A stretch of DNA of 64,000 nt from contig JAXGGA010001022.1 of the NCBI GenBank assembly GCA_038373865.1, positions 1 through 64,000 on the forward strand. Direction: 5' to 3'. This DNA comes from Uloborus plumipes (lineage: Eukaryota > Arthropoda > Arachnida > Araneae > Uloboridae). The position numbers and the translations under genes were made by a program. The notes below the pieces were generated by a model that saw nothing but the letters and a program-made list of their open reading frames with translations, was not told where the DNA came from and ran no database searches. Below, in pieces: positions 1-8,906 of this stretch (within the stretch, counting starts at the first letter, position 1; the number at the start of each line of letters is the position of its first letter).

Positions 1-799
1 AGTACAGCGTTAATGGTATATTTGGGTGGAGGAGGGGCATACTTCGTCTAGTTATAAGGAAACTCATTTACCAACTTTAAAAAGGTTTAGTATTCATTTT
101 GTATCAGAGTTTTTTTTTTAACATTTTGAACAGTTTTGAATTAAAAAAGAGTGGTTGTGCGGTGGAGGAAGGGGGAGGGGGGTGAACCTGACAAATCTAT
201 AAGCTCATGCTAGCTCACTTTAAACATATTCATGTTTGTTCACTACTTTTTAGACCATCACAAGCAAGAGAACTTAGTATTTAAATAAATAGAATCTAAA
301 AAATATTTTTTTTCCTATACAGTTTTATTCAAAAATTCAAAAAAATATGATCCCATTGAGATCCCAATCTAAAAATTTGTACAAACATAGATGAAATACA
401 CAAAAATTTTTGAGAATTTTTTCAAAAAAATTAATTATATGTTTTTCGAGAAATTTAAATTTGAAATTTAAATTTAATTTTTTGAAAAAGAAAATTTTTA
501 TCAAATTAGTCATGTTGCATATCAAATTAAGCGGCAACTAACGTACTTTAAAATTCCATTTACCAAATCGTTCTATCTATATTTGGTGCCGAGTTATGGT
601 CCCTTTTATGTACCCTTATCCATGGAAAAACGAGGGTTTTTCCAAAGTTCAAAGTCTCATAAATGAAAAAATAATAGAGATAAAAATCCAAAAATTTAGA
701 CTTTTGATTACCTCAAGGGGTACAATTGATGAGCCAAATGTGAAAGAAATACAAAAATGTAAGGTAAAAAACGTTGGATCACTTGACATGGAATGACCC
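1..799 (+). repeat. Arm of a long fold-back element, cut by the window start
   Basis: This segment is nearly identical to 39396-40196 and to the reverse complement of 37340 to about 38150. The three copies share the run beginning AGTACAGCGTTAATGG and the same terminus, GGATCACTTGACATGGAATG followed by ACCC. That terminus is the terminal inverted repeat (TIR) of the complete element at 37340-40196. Here only the right end is inside the window, so its left arm and target duplication cannot be checked. The short open frames in it are repeat-borne and have no recognisable product. Confidence 0.85.
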
Positions 800-830
800 G
801 TAAGGCATTAATAATTATCTTTAATTATAC

Positions 831-974
831 GACTTAATGTGTTTCACTAGTATAGCATTGCATAATAAAGATATGACTTAGTGGGTTTCACCAGTAGAAA
901 CAGCTCATTTTTGTGTGTAAGATAAACTAAAAATCTGAAAATTGATAATTTTGACTTAGTGTGTTTCACTTGTA
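831..974 (+). repeat. Three copies of a GACTTARTGNGTTTCAC motif
   Basis: A motif of about 22 bp starting GACTTARTGNGTTTCAC occurs at 831-852, 875-896 and 953-974, all in direct orientation with irregular spacing. It lies just outside the fold-back arm that ends at 799. The arrangement resembles the iterated motifs at 7.4-8.0, 32.5-32.9 and 61.9-63.7 kb, but no TIR is visible here. It may be the remains of a separate element. Confidence 0.6.
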
Positions 975-1049
975 ACCCCACGATATGCTGCAAGCAATAA
1001 GATCGTAGCTTGTTTATGGTAAGCCGATCTTTTAAATTTAATGGGAGCA

Positions 1050-1510
1050 CCTCTCTTTGTTCTCCAAATGCTGGGATGCCCTAACTTAAATTTTTGGGGA
1101 ATGGGACACGGTGCAGATTACCCCCTTGAAATTTTTGTGGGGTTTAATTTCAGAGAACTTTAAATTTCAATTTTGGAGTTATGTCCCTGGTGTGGGGGTG
1201 TTCCATTTTCCTTATGGAAATGAGCACCTTTTGCTCCAGGGTCCGCCGTACTTTCATTCCCCGTGGTTTAACTGCTTGTTTTTCGGAATGCAGACAGCAC
1301 TGTTTTATGAGCCAGAGCAGAAGCAGAGCATCCCTTGGCCCAGCACATCCCCAGAGGAATTGATTTGGAAAGGGAGCTTGAAGGACTTTATGAATACGCA
1401 GGTTCAACGTACACTCGTCACTTCTAGCGTACGCAGAGGATCTTTAACCGACTGGCATCATCTCGCAACCCTCCAGTCGACTATCGACACTTGTTACACT
1501 GTAATAAATT
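1050..1510. other. GC-richer unassigned segment with an open frame on each strand
   Basis: This segment is visibly richer in G+C than its surroundings. It has a 133-codon open frame on the plus strand (1111-1512) and an 85-codon frame on the minus strand (1150-1407). Neither shows a domain, repeat, signal peptide or membrane pattern that I recognise, and there is no convincing splice context. It could be a fragment of an uncharacterised repeat or a diverged exon. I do not call it a gene. Confidence 0.3.
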
Positions 1511-1766
1511 GAAGGGCTTGGAAGATGAAGGGGCTAAGTTACATTAAAAAAAAATTAACACTTTGTACAATGGTAAGCAATGGATACAGGTAAGCAAATA
1601 AAACTTCGTACATCAAACAGCAGATGTCAATAGATCAATTTCATACGCACACTAATGACAAAACCAGAAAACAAAAAAGCTGCAACATCTCAACAATGAA
1701 ACTTTGAGCTTCAATTACTCGCAATTTCTCTTTTGTCACTTAATCCCTTCATCTCCCAAGCCCTTC
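1511..1766. mobile_element. MITE, GAAGGGCTTGG family, copy 1
   Basis: The TIRs begin GAAGGGCTTGG and read on into GATGAAGGGG. AATT sits immediately outside each end (1507-1510 and 1767-1770). Copies of the same family lie at 22990-23253 and 45625-45880, with this copy in the opposite internal orientation. It has no coding capacity. Because AATT is its own complement, it may be either a 4-bp target duplication or the outermost TIR bases. Confidence 0.85.
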
Positions 1767-2238
1767 AATTGTCTTTTGACACCAACTAAAATAAAATGTA
1801 AATGACATAATTCGAAAGAGTAAGCAAAAGAAATCTTTTTAAACTGCAAATGTAATCCCGACGGTGCAAATAAATACTTTTTCAGAGCATCATTTATGGT
1901 TTTTAATCTTCTCATGCAAGAAAAGTTGAAACCTTAAAAAATGACAGGCTTTCCTTTTACCACTTTCCCAGATCGTAATTCGCATTCAAGAGCAACATCA
2001 AATCAAAGTGGAATCTTCGTTTTGATCTCATAACATTCAAAGTTAATGGAGAAACGGGTTGGTCCAATTTGTATTCCCGATCGAACACTTTCATATGCTA
2101 AGTATGTCGAATTCTATTCTTTTTCTTTCTCTTAAGATGGCTACTAAATTCTTGTCGCATGTTTTATCACTTATGTTAAGCTATTAAATGCCTTTGATGA
2201 ACTTTACAATTGGAAGAAGTAGAAGTTGAAACTAATTT
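1767..2238. other. Non-repetitive stretch, no supported gene
   Basis: No repeat shared with the rest of the window was seen. On the minus strand two overlapping short open stretches exist (about 2095-1960, including a 45-codon frame with ATG). Neither has a usable splice acceptor in phase with the exon at 3980-4102. They could be 3' sequence of the split minus-strand gene. Confidence 0.3.
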
Positions 2239-2365
2239 TCATGATAAAAGATCACGAACCATTTTCGAAGGAAATACTGCGGTTGATATATGAGACCGTT
2301 CAACTTGTCTTTTATAGCATTCCTCACATTTTTCTTCAGAGGGAAATTTTGAATTTTGTAGATTA
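2239..2365 (-). CDS. Candidate last exon of the split minus-strand gene
   Basis: On the minus strand an open frame runs from a TGTAG acceptor (first exon base 2365) to a TGA stop at 2241-2239: one base plus 41 codons plus stop. The peptide is hydrophilic and has a CxxC pair (KCEECYK). The acceptor gives phase 2, matching the donor of the exon at 3980-4102. A second acceptor, CTTAG, 6 bp upstream keeps the same phase. No close polyadenylation signal was seen. A 42-codon open run can occur by chance in AT-rich DNA, so this is the weakest of the three proposed exons. Confidence 0.25.
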
Positions 2366-2530
2366 CTACAGCTAAGGGTGTTTCAGAGGTTGCTTTTTAT
2401 TTGATATTTATTAGCTATCTTTTTTTATGAACAGTGAATCTTTTAATGATTTGCTTGACGTTTCTTTTACGGAATATCATATAAGCTGTTTTGATAATTG
2501 AAATAAGAAAAATTAAATGGAGCTCTGATG

Positions 2531-2832
2531 CAGGAGCGCCCCGATGGTAGGTCAAGGGAGGTCACTGTGACCTCCCACTAATTTCCGTATTCGATACATT
2601 TTGTTGACGATTCGGCAATTTGAAGACAATATTGCAATATTGCGATTATTTATTCTTTTTAGTTTTTAGAATTGTTTCTTAAAAGATGCCTAATGTTTTT
2701 TCTCACTAAATGTTATGCATGTACTACCTGTGTGCATGCTTGTATTTTATCATTCGGTAAAATTGAAACTTCATTCGGCAAATTGATAATTCCCCCCCCC
2801 CCTCTCAAAAATTTTAGTTCGGGGCGCCCCTG
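2531..2832. mobile_element. hAT-type MITE, CAGGGGCGCC family, copy 1
   Basis: The ends are CAGGAGCGCCCC and GGGGCGCCCCTG. They are flanked by CTCTGATG and CTCTGATA, a 7 of 8 match to an 8-bp duplication, as hAT elements make. The inside contains GGTCACTGTGACC near one end, an 11-bp poly-C tract near the other and repeated TCGGCAA words. Relatives lie at 25856-26132 (inverted), 46533-46803 and 47458-47560. It is non-coding and non-autonomous. Confidence 0.9.
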
Positions 2833-3979
2833 CTCTGATATGACTGAAATGTCTGCTGTATTTAGGATACTTCATTTTTAATTTAATGGTGATGAAATAA
2901 ATAGAAGAGAATGTCATTTTATGAACTTTGAAACAGTAAACAAGGCTAATTACAGCATTGAGCGTAAATAACTTTGAAACAATTTGAAAAACCAATTATA
3001 CATTACGACATCACTGATTTTAAGTCGAAGAAATCAAATGCAAAATTTGTTTTATCAGGTATAGCTTTACTTTTTAGGGGTGCCTAAGAGAGGGGGGTCG
3101 ATAAGGCGATGATTACGTCATTGACATTTATAGGGGGAGTTAATTTGAGATGGTTTTTGATCTCTTTTTTAGGGGGTGATCACGGTTTTGGGAATGCTTC
3201 GTAGCTGAGTGCCAGGGAGGGGGAGTGAGATTGGGCACCGCCGTGCTTTGCGTATGGTATATTCTTTTTATTTTAAATCCACGTTTAAAGCAAAGAAATG
3301 ATACGCTCAATCTGTTAACAAAATGGCTTTTTCAAAAAATATTTTTATGGTATTATTGTCAATGCTGAAAGGAAAAAAAATGAACAAATGCTATTGATAA
3401 AATTTCGTTAACGCATTGGTTATTTAGTTTTTGATAAATTTAGTTCAATAGAAAAGAGCGGCCACTTTTCAAATGTCACTGTCAAAGAAGACTGATACAA
3501 ACTTCTCTGCATACTCGGAGAAAAATGTTTGGTAAATATCTATCGAGTTTTACACGTATAACCATGATTCCTTTTTGATTAACATATTTGCTAAGGACGA
3601 AATTGTATAGGACATTGGTTATTTCTTCTTTGAGAAATTTAGTTCATAAAGAAAGAGGACAAACACACCGAAATTTTAATCTTCTCTGAATTTAAAATTA
3701 TTTGAAAGATACAATTATAGCATTACTACGTTTTCAACCATGATTAATAGTTAATCAAAAAAATAAGCATGGAAGGAAAAGCATAGGGCGTTTTCAATAT
3801 TTTGTCATAACGTAATCGTAAAATATATTACTGCAGCCAAGGAATTGATATTCAACTGATACGCTCCAAGCTCCCACCAAGCGCCACTAGCGATAAATTG
3901 ATTTAACACCTAATTATTTGTGCATTCTGAATTCATCATTAACTGTGTAGATGTGAATAAGACATAAATCTAAACTTAC
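2833..3979. other. Intron-like AT-rich DNA
   Basis: No gene or well-bounded element was found. A G-rich patch at about 3075-3240 begins AGGGGTGCC like a hAT end, but no partner end was found. If the split-gene model is right, this is intron 2. Confidence 0.4.
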
Positions 3980-4102
3980 TTGAAAGCTAAGTATGTTTTC
4001 TCTTTTTCCAAGTCTTCATACAAAATGTAGGTTCCAGCCCTATGAGATTCGTCTTCCAAAATAGTGTCCACTTCACTGTGTGTTAATACCACAGCCTCCA
4101 AT
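3980..4102 (-). CDS. Internal coding exon of an unidentified gene
   Basis: On the minus strand this exon is open for its entire 123 bp, reading LEAVVLTHSEVDTILEDE and on to KTYLAFK. It lies between a pyrimidine-rich TTTATTCCTAG acceptor and a CAA|GTAAGT donor. The other two frames contain stops. It starts and ends in phase 2, and so matches the donor of the ATG exon at 41592-41674, giving an AAA lysine codon at the junction. The peptide is acidic and soluble-looking, with no motif I can name. Nothing repeated elsewhere in the window overlaps it. The exon borders are seen directly; the link to the other exons is inferred. Confidence 0.55.
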
Positions 4103-4204
4103 CTAGGAATAAACATAACAATTTAAAACTAGTGCTTCAAACTTTTTTTTTATTCTTGTACATACTTTGACTCCTTGGAGACATTAAAAAATCTGTAATA
4201 GTTG

Positions 4205-4489
4205 TTGTTGTCTGGTGCCAATTTGGCTGGCAATTTGGAGTGCGCTGCTCCACTTTTGCAACTGTACTATAATTTGGTGTGAAATCCGATTTCCACAGTA
4301 CACGCATGCCATAGGTAAGGTACCCGTTTGTAGGGTAGGCAACCTTTCACAGCACAGTAACACATTCACACAAAGAAAGGGCAAGGACAGGAGAGAGAAA
4401 GCACATCCATGTCCAGGCCGGGATTCGAACCCGGGACCACACCATCCGTGGCAGACTGCTCTGACCACTAGACAAGGTGGTCGGCATCT
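4205..4489 (-). mobile_element. tRNA-derived SINE
   Basis: Read on the minus strand, the element begins with a tRNA-like head with an A-box-like TAGTGGTCAGAGC and a perfect B box, GGGTTCGAATCC (4432-4421). A tRNA-unrelated body follows and ends near a GTTGTTGTT run at about 4205. The body wording after the head (ATGGATGTRCTT, then CTCTCTC) is shared with the plus-strand copy at about 26455. Two apparent ORFs of about 100 codons on opposite strands are just the SINE read through. Confidence 0.85.
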
Positions 4490-4544
4490 GTCATGGCACA
4501 CGAATTGAAAGAAGTCATGAAAACAGAGTACCGAATAAAATAAC

Positions 4545-5455
4545 TACATCACTTGCAAAATTCAAATTTTAAAGAATTTCTCGAAAAAGAGGATGAAAAA
4601 ATTGTTCTTTAATTTTGACCACATAAAAGGTATTCTTCAACTGACATGTTTCACTATAAAAGATCTCACACATACATTTAGGGAGACCAGCAACAAAAAC
4701 CAAAAACGTTTTTAGGTCATCCTTCATCGTTAAATACTTGGGATCAAGCTGTAAATTACAGCAATTAGTTTACTTACTACGTACATTAATTTATCGATTT
4801 TCTTGAAAGTATATCTTATGCCTACCAAGATATAAGAGTTTCTTTTCCAACTATCAATTTTGTTATTATGCTTTTGGCTTATAACATGCAGAGTTTTCCC
4901 TCCATCTTTACCAAACTTTCAGAACACTTGACAGCATACAAGAGAATCGTTATACCAAAATTTGAAACACAAAATTTGCAAATTTGATGAAATATGAACA
5001 TTCAAGCAATTGATTTCTCACTGAGGACGCAAGAAAAATAGCAACTTATAACTTTCGAAATTTAATCGAACAAAAGATTACGCAACTTATAAAAAAAATC
5101 CAGTTGAATATCACGAAAACTTAAAAAGATATAATTTACAAATAATTTGCTTTTAAATCTGAGCAATTAACTGAGCAATTGCAGTCAAGTGCTGCAAATT
5201 TACGATTCGTCAACTATCCGAGAATAGTTGAAATGCGCCACATTAGGTCGTTGATATTTTTTTAAATTTTTATGGTATGCAGCTGGATTTTTTTTTTTAG
5301 TAAGTTGTCATTAACAGTTGTATTTTAAAAGTTATAAATAGTTATTTTCCGTATATGCGCAGTGAGAATTTAATTTTTTCAATGTTCATATTTCATCAAA
5401 TTTTCAAAATTTTAGTTTCAAATTTTAGAATTCTCTTACAAGCTGTCTAGTTCCT
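4545..5455. mobile_element. Old fold-back element related to the 50.5-kb one
   Basis: Blocks here match the arm of 50522-52025 in order: TTGTTCTTTAA, CATAACATGCAGAGTTTT, ACAGCATACAAGAGAA, GATGAAATATGAACATT and ATCCAGTTGAATATC. The mirrored pieces CAGTGAGAATT and TTCATATTTCATCAAATTTT at 5355-5405 indicate a palindromic design. The ends are decayed, so no TIR or TA duplication can be fixed. It is non-coding. Confidence 0.6.
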
Positions 5456-5895
5456 CGTTCCCCATACATACCTCTCACTTCTGACGTCTAAAATGGAGAG
5501 GACTTGCAACTTCTGGTTCATACCTTTCTCTCAAAATAATGGAAATTAATACAAAAAATCCTCAGTGTTAAACTTATCTTTTTTTTTTTTTTTTTTCAAA
5601 AAATCACCCATTTTTTGTTTTATTGTTTTTTACTTCATTTATGATTAAAACATGTTGCAGAAATTTAAGTGAAAACGGGGGAGGTGAGGCAGTTTCAAGT
5701 TTTTCGGGCAGTATTAGTTTTATTGAAGATTTGCAATAGCTTAAATTGAATGCACTACTTCTGTAAAGAGCCCCTCCAGAATCTTCTAATTGGGCCCCGC
5801 ATTTGTTAGGGCCTGCTCTGGATTATTCCACGGTATTTGGCTGCCGCTCTCTGAAATTTCCGAAAAGAGTATGGGCCCCAGTTAGTCCCTCTTCT

Positions 5896-6506
5896 CAGGG
5901 GTAACCATCCCTCCCCAAGCTCAATGACGCAAATACCGCCCCCCCCCCCAAAAAAAAATCATAACCCTCCTGTGTTTTTTATTTTTATCCCTCTTTTTTA
6001 TTTCATTTATTTTTTTTTAAATTATAACTATTATTGTTTTTATATATTATTAATTTTTTAAAAGTTCAAGTTATGCGCAGAATATGATCGCTTTTTTTCC
6101 CTTCCAGACATTCCAAGCACACACGCACACAAAAAAATAAATGAAGTAATAATAATACAGTCGACGCTCGATATAACGATCATCTCCGTCCTATAAAAAA
6201 CGGTCTTTATAACGAGTGGTCGCTATGAGGGGTAGAATATAGAGTATATTAGGATACAGTTGGGGGTTTTATCACTGGTCGTTATATTAGGATGGTCTTT
6301 GTAACGAGAAGTCGTTATAACAAGCGTTGACTGTGATAAAGAAGTAAAAGAAATAATTTAAAGTTCAAAATAATGAATAATTTTTATTAAAAAAATCCGT
6401 AAATTTAAATAAAAAAATAATTAACTAAAATAAATAAATTAGTACCCCCCCCCCATTTTGGTGGCGCAACTTGTGCTATAACCCCCCCCCCCCGTGGGCA
6501 CCCCTG
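5896..6506. mobile_element. hAT-like element holding a nested MITE
   Basis: The left end CAGGGGTAACCA and the right end (reverse complement CAGGGGTGCCCA) form a short imperfect TIR. Poly-C tracts lie inside each end (about 5939, 6446 and 6482). The flanking octamers CCTCTTCT and CCTCTCCC agree at 6 of 8 positions, as in an aged 8-bp duplication. A mariner-like MITE sits inside at 6158-6333. No transposase is present. Confidence 0.6.
6158..6333. mobile_element. Mariner/Tigger-like MITE nested in a hAT-like element
   Basis: The ends CAGTCGACGCTCGATATAAC and (reverse complement) CAGTCAACGCTTGTTATAAC form the TIR. TA precedes the left end; TG follows the right end, so one copy of the presumed TA duplication is mutated. 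The inside repeats variants of a TCGTTATA word. It is non-coding. Confidence 0.75.
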
Positions 6507-6800
6507 CCTCTCCCGATCCGGTAATAGAATGCACCTCCAGGGCCGCGGTGAGCGAAGTCGGGCCCCTAGTCAGATGGGTCGCCAGGCTCTCTTGCCCCCA
6601 TAAAACTTACGAAACTTATACAACGATTCCGATCAAGGGCGATTCCGAAGAGGCCGGGCCTTTCCGACCAGGCAGACATTGCCTCTCGTCGGGCCTGTGC
6701 ACCTCCTATTTCACTACACGACTAGTGAGGACATTAAAATTCATAGACCCTCTCTAGCTCGCCGATACCCCCGGGACAGTGCTCTAGCTGCCCTGCTTTC
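6507..6800. other. GC-rich patch of unknown origin
   Basis: About 290 bp directly outside the hAT-like end are clearly richer in G+C and CpG than the surroundings (for example GGGCCGCGGTGAGCG). An 87-codon frame crosses it on the plus strand. I see no rRNA, tRNA or domain signature and no inverted ends. It could be a captured or horizontally acquired fragment, or the remains of a GC-rich repeat. Confidence 0.4.
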
Positions 6801-7252
6801 TCTTAGGGTCTGTCTCATGGTTTTTCTAAGAAAATTGGGTATCAAAGATAATTTTTAAACAAATTCTTAAACATATGAGTTTCATTTTCGTGGAAGTATC
6901 GAAGAATCGCTAGTTTCATTGGATTTAAATAAAAAAATTCCTAAACTCATTCCTTTTATAAATTTTGTTTTCGTTTTCGGTTGAAATTATCTGTATAACC
7001 CAGATTTCATTTTAATCCCATAAATAGTAGAATAATTGAAAGATGACGCCTTCTTGAAAAATAGCGAATGTGAAAATTTCTTCTAAAACTAACAATCCTG
7101 ATATTCGGAAAGAAGATTACAGAAACATCGATGTGATTAATTCCCCGACAGTGGTTAAGAAAATAAACTTATTTCGTAAATTTGGACTTAAATTCGAATG
7201 AATTTCATCAATTGAATTTAAGTCTAAATTTACGACGCAAATTTAGGTATTT

Positions 7253-8373
7253 GGGTCATTTTCACCATATGCTTACATTTCAGAATTTTTAAGTAATTTT
7301 TTCAAATTGCTATTTTCTTTTAGAATCACTAACAGATGTTTTGTCACATATTTTAGGTGCGTGAAAAAGTAATTGGTGGTACACTTTGATGCATAATTAA
7401 GTATTCAAATGCTGTTGAAAAACTTTAAGTTGCAAGGAAAATTGTCGTCCGTTAACATACAAAATCGATATGAAATCTCACTTTTAAACTATATCGTAGC
7501 GCCTAGAATCAACTTCATTTGAAATTATTTGTGTCCATGAAGCTTAAAATGATGTTTGTGATCATTAAATTATTGATCAAAAACTGTATGGTAACGGACT
7601 TCACATTTGGTAACGGATTTGACCAGTAACGGACTGGACATTTCAACCAAAATGTCAAATTGTGGCTAGGTTGTCGAATTTAAAAATTGAACAACAATAT
7701 GCATTTTCTTAGAGTTGTATAATAAACAATGTTTCGGGGTAAAAGTTGAGAAAAAGTAAAAATTAATATTGAAATCTTTAGTGACAGACTTGACAAAGAA
7801 TAAAAATACGCACCTGGAAGAAATCTTGTGCAAAACGCCACAGCAATACTTTTCGACTCAGGAAAACAAAATGGTACGAAATAGTTATCTCACTAGTTTG
7901 TTCAGTTAACTGAATACGTGTTACCATCTTTTGACTGCAGTAAATACCTTTTTTAGCTCAAATAATCTTAGGGTAACGGACTTGACAAGAACTGCCGGAC
8001 AAAAGATATTCATACATTTCTTAATGAAAATAAAAAGACTATTGTCAATATTTATTATGAATATCATATACTAATATCAATATATGAAAATAATTTGTTG
8101 TATATACTTTTTATACAATTAAGTATATAAAAAAAAATAGTCGAACTTGCGAAAATTGGAAATGGACAAGCGTTTTTGCCTTGATTTTCATTTTTAAAGA
8201 CTTATATAAAAATAAATAAATAAATTTCAATAATTTTTTGAGTGATAGAATTTTTTTGGGGGTATTTCTTGCAGAAAATAATTGTTCGCATTGAATTTAA
8301 AATATAATTTATGCTTCAAAATCATCTTTTTAACCTCCGGACAGCAAATGTAAGCCAATTTTGAAAATGACCC
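7253..8373. mobile_element. DNA element with 4-bp TSD and iterated GGTAACGGACTTGACA motif
   Basis: The left end GGGTCATTTTCACC and the right end (reverse complement GGGTCATTTTCAAA) continue with a shared GGCTTACATTT-like block about 20 bp in. ATTT flanks both sides (7249-7252 and 8374-8377), a perfect 4-bp duplication. Inside, variants of GGTAACGGACTTGACA occur at 7590-7605, 7609-7624, 7625-7640, 7780-7796 and 7972-7987, with an inverted copy at 7442-7456. No transposase frame remains in its 1,121 bp. It shares end design with the elements at 32.9, 37.3 and 61.9 kb. Confidence 0.75.
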
Positions 8374-8464
8374 ATTTATGCTTTAGCAATTTGATTCAAT
8401 AATCACAATTAACATTCAAACAATTCCTATCAAGATCTCATTACAAAATAAACCAGTCTTTAGC

Positions 8465-8708
8465 GTCTATATTCATAAATGATGCCACGCTTTGAGGGGG
8501 AAGGGGAGGGGGCTCGCAGAATTGTGACAAGGGTGAGAGAGGGGGAGGACATGCAAGAAGTTTGACACCACGCATTTTTATAAGAATATGTTAATGAAAA
8601 AAAGTGACATGTGACAAAGGAGAGAGAGGGGAAAAGGGAAAATGTGACACTTTGTGACACGGGGGCAGGGCAAAACTATTGAAAGATACGTGTGACATCA
8701 TTTATGGA
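8465..8708. mobile_element. MITE, ATAAATGATGYCAC family, copy 1
   Basis: The ends CATAAATGATGCCACGC and (reverse complement) CATAAATGATGTCACAC form the TIR. The inside is purine-rich with repeated GTGACA words. A relative is at 29532-29810, and a single end of the family appears at about 59392-59440. No target duplication was resolved. Confidence 0.65.
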
Positions 8709-8754
8709 CTGGCCATTTCAATATTTTTAAGTAACAGTTTTACAAAAACACAAT

Positions 8755-8906
8755 TGAAGGGACAAGTGAATAAAGGTAATATGTGACAATTTTTTAAGTT
8801 TCTAGAAAAAGCTTTTAAAAAAAATTACCTTATCACCTTCATCCATGTTAAAAAGTATGTTTTTCCAAAATTGTCACATATCACCTTTATTCACTTGCCC
8901 CTTTCA
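8755..8906. mobile_element. MITE, GGCAAGTGAATAAAGG family, copy 1
   Basis: Long TIRs (GGGACAAGTGAATAAAGG at left, GGGGCAAGTGAATAAAGG as the reverse complement at right) continue through GTGACAATTTT. They leave a short loop with a conserved ATTACCTTATCACCTTCAT block. The same arrangement recurs at 17820-17990. The whole element can fold into one hairpin. Confidence 0.8.

Noticed and set aside
1111..1512. The longest coding-like plus-strand frame near the left end (133 codons)
   Set aside because: There is no domain, splice signal or partner exon, and the minus strand is open over the same stretch. It is kept only as an unassigned GC-richer segment.
4184..4508. Two ORFs of about 100 codons on opposite strands
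   Set aside because: They are translations of a tRNA-derived SINE, including its B box.
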